Positions 58,077 to 64,000 of a stretch of 64,000 bases of DNA are shown piece after piece (positions within the stretch are counted from its first letter, which is position 1; every line of letters starts with the position of its first letter). Below the pieces are notes generated by a model. The model saw only the letters and a program-made list of their open reading frames with translations, had not been told where the DNA came from and did no database searches. Source of the stretch: Flavobacterium sp. RSP15 (GTDB lineage: Bacteria; Bacteroidota; Bacteroidia; Flavobacteriales; Flavobacteriaceae); NCBI RefSeq assembly GCF_003968755.1, contig NZ_RYDL01000004.1, positions 62,001 through 126,000 on the forward strand, in the 5' to 3' direction. A program made the translations under genes and the position numbers.

Positions 58077-58718
58077 TTATTTATCTACAACTATTATTGT
58101 TCTTTTCCAACTCGGCTCTTTTGACCCATTCTCAAAAACCGTAAGTTCAATTTCATCAGCAGCTGTAAATCTGATGTCGAAGTCAAGAGACCCACCTCTA
58201 AGTGTTTTAAATTTGCGAATCGTTTTTGTGCCTTCTTTCTCATAGTCAAAATCTCTCCACCCCGGAATTGATTGAAAAGCTGGAAACACCCAATTTGTGC
58301 CGGATACTTTTACAATAACTTCTTGTTTCTTTGGTACTTCTACTCGCATAGAATAACTACCAACAATATACCTTGTAATTTTCCTGTCAAGAATATTAAT
58401 ACCAAATCCTCCAGAACGTGGATAGCTAATTTCTTTAATATTTGAACCGTCAGAAGAAGCAATTTCATCAACAGTCTGCTTTACATCTTTAATCGCAAAA
58501 AGAACTTTATCTGTATTTTGATTACTTGTTGAATTTATACTCACCGGAATACTGTCAAGTTTGCTATCAATTACAACTTCTCTTTTTTGCCCCATCTTTT
58601 TTCCATAATGAAAATGACCATATCCTCCAATCGCAGTCAATACAATTCCAACAAAAACAACGATTTGTGATAAGGTTTGTAAAAATTCTGGTCTCATATT
58701 TTTTAATTTGTTTGTCAT
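58077..58718 (-). CDS. Unknown single-pass membrane protein of the cassette array
   Basis: The start is set at ATG 58718 (213 residues). The frame stays open to 58841, but that part lies inside the attC-like site D. One hydrophobic helix (residues ~18-35, IVVFVGIVLTAIGGYG) is followed by a basic stretch and about 150 soluble residues with beta-sandwich character (MRVEVPKKQEVIVKVSGTNW; LDFDIRFTAADEIELTV). I do not recognise a family. Closeness to the AbiJ-like gene suggests joint function. Confidence 0.65.
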   Translation of the reverse strand: MTNKLKNMRPEFLQTLSQIVVFVGIVLTAIGGYGHFHYGKKMGQKREVVIDSKLDSIPVSINSTSNQNTDKVLFAIKDVKQTVDEIASSDGSNIKEISYPRSGGFGINILDRKITRYIVGSYSMRVEVPKKQEVIVKVSGTNWVFPAFQSIPGWRDFDYEKEGTKTIRKFKTLRGGSLDFDIRFTAADEIELTVFENGSKEPSWKRTIIVVDK

Positions 58719-58751
58719 ACTGAAAACGACTATTATTCTTTTTTTATATCC

Positions 58752-58882
58752 GTGACGTTTTGCCACTTTGAGATGACTGGAAATTCGTAACCAGTCAACT
58801 TTCTTTTTTGCAGAAAACTTGATGTGAAACGGTAATTCCACTAAATTCCAGCTATATCAAAACAGTTGTTGTAGGCTGGCTA
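58752..58882 (-). repeat. attC-like site D, after the ApeA-like gene
   Basis: This palindromic element of about 130 bases carries the outer pair tttgagatgactggaa/ttccagctatatcaaa. Its R'' is GCCTACAAC right after the ApeA-like stop. It is closely similar to site E over most of its length. Its far core reads CGTCACGG, diverged from the usual CGTTGTAGG. Confidence 0.6.
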
Positions 58883-58883
58883 T

Positions 58884-60335
58884 TTATTCTTCTCTGAATG
58901 GTTGTGAACAAAGATATGTTACATTTTTTTGTATCCTTTCAGGATAAGCTTTCTTTCGTTCTTCTAATGAAGCATACTCATGGATAGGTTTCCTATAACT
59001 TCTATAATCGATAATATTCAAAATTATATCACGTAATATATGATCTAATTTTTGAAAATTGATAAACATCTCTGTGAAATTTTCGCCGAACTCTCCATTA
59101 TGGACAGCAGTATGTCGTTCGCTTGTAACCAAATTTTCAACATTCTGATTAATTGGAATACAACCACATTTTAATAAATCATACATTTTTTGGACTGTAC
59201 TATTCTTCCTTCTGTTTAAGTCCCCAAGTTTTGATTTAAATATTCTAAATGCATCTATATTTGTTGAATTTATGTCAGATTTTTGAGTTTCAAGCACTTT
59301 AATCAAAGCTGGTTTAATACTTTCTTCCCAAACTTTATTATCTATTAAATTTTCATCGAAATTTCCAAGTGATATTTGATAATTAGTGCTAAGCTTTTCT
59401 AGTGCATTAATTAAAATTGAATATGATTGATGCATTCCAGAAGTTGTAAATGCAGAATTTAATGATGATACGGTTGAGATAAAATCAAGTTTTAAATCAT
59501 TGTGATAAAACTCATTAAATGAATAGATAAAAGCTCTTTGGAAAATTGATGAACTGTACGAATGATGCTCATTAATTGGAATGTAATCGCTAGTGTAAGA
59601 ATTTGAATTTTTAGTAAATGAATAATTATAAACAATGTGAGAATCTGAACCATCAATAGTATAAAAATTACCAGTTAGTTCTCTTCTAATAGATACATTT
59701 CCTCCATTTAGAAAAGAGAGAAAACCTAAAAATTGTTTTTTAAATACTTGAAAGTGTTTGTATGTTAAAAGACCATAACCTCCATTCTTTGTAAAGTCAA
59801 TCAAGATTGTATCATCTGTTTTTGACTGACTAAAAACCAGATGAAAATAATTCTCTTTATACCCTTCAATTTGAATATACAATGAACAGCTAGTATAATC
59901 AAAGTTCACATTGAAATCGTCAACTTTTCCATATTGTCTATATTTCTTAACATCAGTGTGATTTGCAAACTTTGTTTTAAAACCTTCTATTTCTACAAAA
60001 AGAATGTTGTCTTCAATTTCTTTGAAATCTTCATCTAACGAATTTCTTTCTATTTCAGTTAACTTAACAAAATTTCGACAAACAAATTTTGCTTTATGGT
60101 TGTGATGTTTATATAATGTAAAAGTCAAATCTTCAATTTCGATTTGATAACCTTTTTCTGTTTTTCCAATTAAACTGAATCGCTTTGAAAAGTATGTGTC
60201 ATCATAAAATCCTTCCTTAAGAAAAGTTTCTATGAAATATACACCATTTTCTTCACTAACTAAAGCAAATGGTATTTCACAACTTTTGTCATCTCCAATT
60301 ATTGTACCTTGTGTTATGGTGTATTTTAGATTCAA
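58884..60335 (-). CDS. ApeA-like HEPN-domain protein (predicted abortive-infection RNase)
   Basis: The 483-residue protein has a large N-terminal beta-rich region (LVSEENGVYFIETFLKEGFY) of the ApeA NTD type. It has a C-terminal helical HEPN domain with the catalytic pattern SERHTAVHNGEFG, an R-x4-H motif near residue 423. ApeA-type proteins stop phage growth through HEPN RNase activity. No ATG exists at the 5' end; the start is TTG at 60335, and the frame remains open upstream. The cassette ends match 13/15 bases. It is flanked by sites D and E. Confidence 0.75.
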   Translation of the reverse strand: MNLKYTITQGTIIGDDKSCEIPFALVSEENGVYFIETFLKEGFYDDTYFSKRFSLIGKTEKGYQIEIEDLTFTLYKHHNHKAKFVCRNFVKLTEIERNSLDEDFKEIEDNILFVEIEGFKTKFANHTDVKKYRQYGKVDDFNVNFDYTSCSLYIQIEGYKENYFHLVFSQSKTDDTILIDFTKNGGYGLLTYKHFQVFKKQFLGFLSFLNGGNVSIRRELTGNFYTIDGSDSHIVYNYSFTKNSNSYTSDYIPINEHHSYSSSIFQRAFIYSFNEFYHNDLKLDFISTVSSLNSAFTTSGMHQSYSILINALEKLSTNYQISLGNFDENLIDNKVWEESIKPALIKVLETQKSDINSTNIDAFRIFKSKLGDLNRRKNSTVQKMYDLLKCGCIPINQNVENLVTSERHTAVHNGEFGENFTEMFINFQKLDHILRDIILNIIDYRSYRKPIHEYASLEERKKAYPERIQKNVTYLCSQPFREE

Positions 60336-60358
60336 TTTTGTACGGTTTTTTTTAGCTT

Positions 60359-60491
60359 GCCTACAACGTGTCGCTGCTTTGAGATGGCTGGAAATTCGTA
60401 AAAACTCAGTTTTCGGCTTAACGAAAACTTGATGCGAAACATTAATTCCACTAAATTCCAGCTAGCTCAAATGGCGGTTGTACCTCGTTAT
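60359..60491 (-). repeat. attC-like site E, after the dGTPase gene
   Basis: This element of about 130 bases lies between the dGTPase stop and the ApeA-like gene. Outer arms tttgagatggctggaa and ttccagctagctcaaa pair. The R'' GAGGTACAAC complements the first bases of the dGTPase cassette at 61901-61917, and the opposite end has the core ACGTTGTAGGC. It shares most of its sequence with site D. Confidence 0.65.
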
Positions 60492-61871
60492 TTATATTTC
60501 GATTCCTCTCAAATTTCTGTACAATTTTAGTGCGTAAACGTCTGTCATACCTGAAATAAAATCAATAATATGCATAACTTTTACATAAGGAGTACTAGAT
60601 TCATCAAATGAAAATTGTTTAGGCAATAACTGAAGTATTTTCTTTTGTTCTTTATCTCGTATATTTTCAGGTGTTAAAGCAGAAAAAACAAAATCTTCAA
60701 CTAGACCAGACATAATTCTAAATCCAGCGATTTCTAATTCAACTACTTTTCTAGCATTGTAGATTTTTTCAATAGATTTTTTTTCAATTCGTTGCATTAC
60801 CGATTGTAATTCAGGAATGTCTTCTATTAAACTTTTTTGATAAATTCCTTTTAAAATATCTTCTTTTTTATCCCAAAACACATCTGCACATTTATGAATA
60901 AGTGCATTAATTGATTTAGCTCTCAAATATGCTATTGATTCATTTGGGTCACCTTTTAATATTTCCGCCTGTTCAGTTACCCATTCTATGTTATCTTTTG
61001 GATTATGGCTAATGATTTCAAGAAATGCAGAACTAACTTCTTCGTAAGATAATATTCCTAATCTGTGTGCATCTTCAAAATCTATAATGTTGTATGAAAT
61101 ATCATCAGCGGCTTCAACTAAATATACAAAAGGATGCCTTTTGTATGCAATTCTAGATGCTATATCGTCAGGTATCATATTTAGTTCATTAGCAATATCA
61201 AGAAAAACTTCTTCGTCGATTTTGAAATAACCATATTTTTTTCTGTGAAGTATTTTTTTATCTGATGCTAGAGATTCACACGGATATTTTAATATTGATC
61301 CAATTGTGCTATATGTCAGCCTAAAGCCTCCTTTATTTCTATCATGTTGTTGCATTGTTAAAACTCTTAACGCATTTGCATTTCCTTCAAAAGTAATTAA
61401 ATCTTGCCATTCCGCATCTGAGAACATAGCTTTAAATTCAATATCTTCAGGTTTTTTTGTGTCTCTTTTCTTAAAATATTTAGAAATTGCTTCTTCACCA
61501 GAATGACCAAATGCAGGATTTCCTAGATCGTGTGCTAAACAGGCAGACGATAAAACATTTTTAAGACTGTTTCTGTAAAATGGCCGAGCATTCTCGTCAC
61601 TTTTAACTTGTGGCAGTTCTGAAATTTTCTTTCCAATTATTTTTCCTAAAGATCTTCCAACACTTGAAACTTCTAAAGAATGTGTTAGTCTATTATGAAC
61701 AAATACTTCTTCGGGAAGTGGAAATACTTGCGTTTTATTTTGAAGTCTTCGAAATGGACTTGAAAAAATGATTCTATCCCAATCTCTTTCGTATTGAGTT
61801 CTTATATCGTCTTGTCCTTTCTGCATTCCAAATCTTTTTGGAGAGAAACAATTGTTCCAAGTCATTTCCAT
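60492..61871 (-). CDS. dgt: dGTP triphosphohydrolase (HD domain)
   Basis: The start is at ATG 61871 (459 residues): the TTG used by a longer frame falls inside the cassette boundary core. HD-superfamily metal ligands are visible in NRLTHSLEVSSVGRS (His), AHDLGNPAFGHSGEE (His-Asp) and EAADDISYNIIDFEDA (Asp), as in dGTPases that cleave dGTP to deoxyguanosine and triphosphate. Such enzymes act as nucleotide-depletion phage defence in other bacteria. Its cassette-end match is the best of the array (15/17). Confidence 0.9.
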   Translation of the reverse strand: MEMTWNNCFSPKRFGMQKGQDDIRTQYERDWDRIIFSSPFRRLQNKTQVFPLPEEVFVHNRLTHSLEVSSVGRSLGKIIGKKISELPQVKSDENARPFYRNSLKNVLSSACLAHDLGNPAFGHSGEEAISKYFKKRDTKKPEDIEFKAMFSDAEWQDLITFEGNANALRVLTMQQHDRNKGGFRLTYSTIGSILKYPCESLASDKKILHRKKYGYFKIDEEVFLDIANELNMIPDDIASRIAYKRHPFVYLVEAADDISYNIIDFEDAHRLGILSYEEVSSAFLEIISHNPKDNIEWVTEQAEILKGDPNESIAYLRAKSINALIHKCADVFWDKKEDILKGIYQKSLIEDIPELQSVMQRIEKKSIEKIYNARKVVELEIAGFRIMSGLVEDFVFSALTPENIRDKEQKKILQLLPKQFSFDESSTPYVKVMHIIDFISGMTDVYALKLYRNLRGIEI

Positions 61872-61900
61872 TTTTAGCTCTTGTTTTATGGTCGGTTCAT

Positions 61901-61917
61901 ATATAATGAGGTACAAC
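61901..61917 (-). repeat. 5' boundary core of the dGTPase cassette
   Basis: On the minus strand gttgtacctcattatat marks the outermost array boundary. It matches the complement of the R'' of site E (gttgtacctcgttattt) at 15/17 bases, although no full attC-like palindrome is seen above it. Confidence 0.55.
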
Positions 61918-62449
61918 TAGTATATAACATCAAGAAGTAACACCTTATTTAAAGTTTTACCATAACTCAAGCAATATTTCTATGGCTGTAAATAAAAGCT
62001 TTTAAAATTATTAATACAATACCCACTTTTAGTGATATTCGATTTAAATTAAACCACGATAGAAAACTTTCTTCAGATACATTTATATATAAAAACAAAA
62101 AAAGACACCTCTCAGCATCTTTCTACCTCTTCCCCTTACTCTTCCAACTATCATTTTTATCATAATTCCTCCTAAACTCAAAAACATTCCATCTCAGGTA
62201 AAGACCTAAAAAAACAAACTACAATAAATCAAATTATTCCATACCTCAACTAAGGAACGCATCGAGAATTACTCTTTGATTATGGAATTAAAAAACGATT
62301 TACCACTCACTTTTCACTAAAAAACACCTATTCAATTCACGAATTGAACACTATACTTTTAGCAAATAAAAATTACATTCTATAGTTTTGTCTGTCTTTC
62401 CAAATACTTGTCTTGATATTCCGCATTCAATTCCTAACTATATAATCTA
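61918..62449. other. 532-base AT-rich region, no gene seen
   Basis: The region lies between the outer array boundary and the AraC-type gene. It contains no credible open frame. It holds one clear palindrome at 62331-62348 about 100 bases before the AraC-type ATG, and the regulator promoter should be here. Confidence 0.5.
62331..62348. promoter_or_regulatory. 18-bp palindrome upstream of the AraC-type gene
   Basis: The sequence ttcaattcacgaattgaa has 8-bp perfect arms around a two-base centre, 102 bases before the ATG. It is a candidate binding site for the regulator itself (inference). Confidence 0.4.
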
Positions 62450-63355
62450 ATGGAAAATCAAAAAACACAACAACGCATAAAGGAGATTTACCAAATGCTT
62501 TTTGAAATGGCAACTGGTAATCTCGCTTTTAGAATTATCAAAATAGATCAAGACGACGAAGTCGGCAAGATGTCTGAAATGCTTAATAAACTCGCTGGAG
62601 AAATGCATGATATATTACTCCAATCAAGTTACGTTAACCCTCATTACAGTTATCAAAACTTAGTACAAACAACATTTATCTTAGACGATAACTTTCTTAT
62701 CAGCAATTTTAATGCACACGTTCTGCAAGCACTATACTATGAATCTGAAGAATTATTTCAGGTAGACTTTGGAAAATTTATCGCGCCACAGTCCTCCAGT
62801 ATTTGGAATCAAAAAAAGATAGAAGCTTCACTAGATGACAATTACCATAGCACCGTTCATCTTATTTTTGTAACGGGTAATAATAAATTACTTCCAACTT
62901 TTTGCACCATTTCACGGCTGCGCTACAGTGACAAAATAATAGTAAACTCAATTACTACGATATTGCAAGAATTGCTGTCAGACCCGAAGTATGTAATAAA
63001 AATAAATCCGGAAAAACAATCCGAAGCTATCGTCATGCAAAATCTTTATGATTACATATTAAATCACTTGGAGCAACCACTGCCAACCCTTAAAGAATTA
63101 GCTGTGCTTTTTGATTGTAATGAATACAAATTGAAACTTGGATTTCGTGAATTTTTCAAAACAAGTATTTATAATTTTTACCACGATGAAAGATTAAAAA
63201 GAGCACATTTGATGATCCAGCAAACAAAGATTCCACTCAAAGAAATTGCAATAATGAATGGCTTTAATACCTACCTCAACTTTTATAAAGCATTTAAAAA
63301 AAAATTTAAGTATGCACCGAGTGAAGTGGATCGTAGCCCGAATGAAGCTAATTAA
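62450..63355 (+). CDS. AraC-family regulator with HAMP-like and PAS-like N-terminal regions
   Basis: The 301-residue protein has no membrane helix. Residues 1-55 resemble a HAMP-like helix pair (EMATGNLAFRIIKIDQDDEVGKM) though no transmembrane segment precedes it. Residues 60-170 look like a PAS-type domain (TTFILDDNFLISNFNAHVLQ). The last 95 residues form an AraC double helix-turn-helix (TLKELAVLFDCNEYKLKLGF; LKEIAIMNGFNTYLNFYKAFKKKFKYAPSEV). It was probably derived from a membrane chemoreceptor or kinase. The target is unknown. Confidence 0.82.
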   Translation: MENQKTQQRIKEIYQMLFEMATGNLAFRIIKIDQDDEVGKMSEMLNKLAGEMHDILLQSSYVNPHYSYQNLVQTTFILDDNFLISNFNAHVLQALYYESEELFQVDFGKFIAPQSSSIWNQKKIEASLDDNYHSTVHLIFVTGNNKLLPTFCTISRLRYSDKIIVNSITTILQELLSDPKYVIKINPEKQSEAIVMQNLYDYILNHLEQPLPTLKELAVLFDCNEYKLKLGFREFFKTSIYNFYHDERLKRAHLMIQQTKIPLKEIAIMNGFNTYLNFYKAFKKKFKYAPSEVDRSPNEAN

Positions 63356-63456
63356 ATACTGAACAGCTTCAACTCTATTTTGGATAACGAAAGTTCTGAT
63401 TTGCATAACATTATACTTTTATATTGTAGAATTTTACAAGACTAAAAAAGCAACTT

Positions 63457-64000
63457 ATGAAAATTTCTGAAAAAATTAAAAGTGTTATAGTAAATTTCAT
63501 AAGTTGGCTCTTTATTTTGCTTTTTACTTATGCAGCGACCAACAAAGTACTTGATTTCGAAAATTTCAAACAGCAACTAGGACAGTCACCGCTGTTGAGT
63601 TCTTTTGCCGAACAAGTAGCATGGGCGGTTCCGTCAGCTGAATTTTTAATTGTTATCTTATTGGTTTTACCAAAGTTTAGGTATCCAGCCTTGGTATCAT
63701 CTTTCGTGTTAATGCTAATGTTTACCGCTTACATCTATATTATTTTAAATCATAGCGTATTTGTTCCTTGTTCTTGTGGAGGTATTTTAGAAAAAATGAA
63801 TTGGCACGAGCATTTGATTTTTAACATAGGATTTGTTTTCTTGGCACTGATTGGATTGTGGTTGCAACCAACACCATCTATCACTATAAAAAGGAAATTA
63901 ATTGTGGTGTCCAGTTCTGCATTGACAGGTATTATTATAGTAATTGCTTTATTTTTAATCTCGGAAAATATCCATAGTTATCACAATAAATTTGTGCGGC
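63457..64000 (+). CDS. MauE/DoxX-like redox-associated membrane protein, 5' part (truncated at window end)
   Basis: The frame runs from ATG 63457 to the window end (181 codons) without a stop. It has a first hydrophobic helix near residues 14-30, then two more by residue 100, and the motif PCSCGGILE (near residue 107), the paired cysteines of MauE-family proteins that handle disulfides. At least one more helix follows. It lies 101 bases after the AraC-type gene. The C-terminus lies outside the window. Confidence 0.75.
   Translation, partial: MKISEKIKSVIVNFISWLFILLFTYAATNKVLDFENFKQQLGQSPLLSSFAEQVAWAVPSAEFLIVILLVLPKFRYPALVSSFVLMLMFTAYIYIILNHSVFVPCSCGGILEKMNWHEHLIFNIGFVFLALIGLWLQPTPSITIKRKLIVVSSSALTGIIIVIALFLISENIHSYHNKFVR

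Larger units (their letters stand above)
54221..61917 (-). mobile_element. Integron-like gene cassette array without integron integrase
   Basis: Six genes on the minus strand are separated by imperfect palindromes with GTTRTMSS-type ends. For the hydrolase, OLD-ATPase, ApeA-like and dGTPase genes, the bases right after the stop codon (read as reverse complement) match the bases right upstream of the same gene: 14/16, 12/15, 13/15 and 15/17 positions. Cassettes excised and inserted at a single core site leave exactly this pairing (R'' with the cassette's own first bases). No IntI gene is visible, so this would be an orphan cluster of attC-like sites. The AbiJ-like/membrane-protein pair is less clear and may be a fused or eroded cassette. 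Confidence 0.6.

Noticed and set aside
58719..58841. N-terminal extension of the 58077-58718 protein (41 residues)
   Set aside because: It lies inside the attC-like site D and has an odd basic composition. The downstream ATG gives a normal membrane-anchor start.
61872..61916. TTG start of the dGTPase 15 residues upstream of ATG 61871
   Set aside because: The codon is inside the cassette boundary core, and the ATG start matches usual dGTPase N-termini.
54221..61917. CRISPR array or simple IS element explaining the repeats
   Set aside because: Repeats are long palindromes between genes with varied ends. There are no regular short spacers, and no transposase was found.
52245..64000. Second copy of the tRNA-Ser 3' end as attR
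   Set aside because: Reading through the region I found no second copy of the tRNA 3' segment. The far edge may lie outside the window.

Overview
The window looks like a chromosome segment of a Flavobacterium-type Bacteroidota. The evidence is AT-rich DNA, a SusC/SusD pair, promoters of the form TTG-N18-20-TAnnTTTG with little Shine-Dalgarno, and flavobacterial neighbourhoods (LptD-RidA; TamB divergent from TsaD; FtsK-LolA-LptF/G-RibB).

Positions 1-26700 are mostly core. They hold the 3' part of lptD, ridA, a BadF-type sugar kinase, gapA and pfkA, a very large tamB whose start region appears frameshifted, tsaD-rsmE, a DUF4159 protein, and two tandem secreted M43 metalloproteases. An AI-2E-type permease, a THUMP-like methyltransferase, a VanX-like dipeptidase, an amino-acid permease and a large FAD/Fe-S dehydrogenase follow.

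Positions 24750-42114 read as one peptidoglycan amino-sugar utilisation locus. NagB fused to a PIG-L deacetylase and a DeoR regulator face SusC, SusD, MurQ, a sodium:solute symporter, AnmK, a DUF5009 membrane acetyltransferase, a GHL10 (DigH-like) glycosidase, an AmpG-like MFS permease and a cytoplasmic GH3 NagZ. Together they can take muropeptide sugars through the outer and inner membranes to MurNAc-6-P, GlcNAc-6-P and fructose-6-P. A palindrome, TGCATTATAATGCA, lies between the regulator and susC and recurs with one or two changes before nagB, so a shared operator is likely. NhaC, a peroxide-defence cluster (AhpC, Trx, small protein, Tpx), DgkA, FtsK, LolA, LptF/G and RibB follow.

At 52245 a tRNA-Ser(UGA) is followed by a tyrosine recombinase, the usual edge of an integrated element. 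Beyond it, 54221-61917 holds six minus-strand genes separated by imperfect palindromes that behave like integron attC sites. For four genes, the bases just after the gene (R'' position) are the reverse complement of the same gene's own upstream boundary, the hallmark of integron cassettes. No integron integrase is in view, so this is best read as an integrase-less cassette array with non-canonical cores (GTTGTAGGC, GTTATCGG, GTTGTACC). Its cargo is defence-like: an OLD-type ATPase/TOPRIM, an AbiJ-like protein, a membrane protein, an ApeA-like HEPN protein and a dGTPase, plus a secreted hydrolase. The window ends with an AraC-type regulator and a truncated MauE-like membrane protein.
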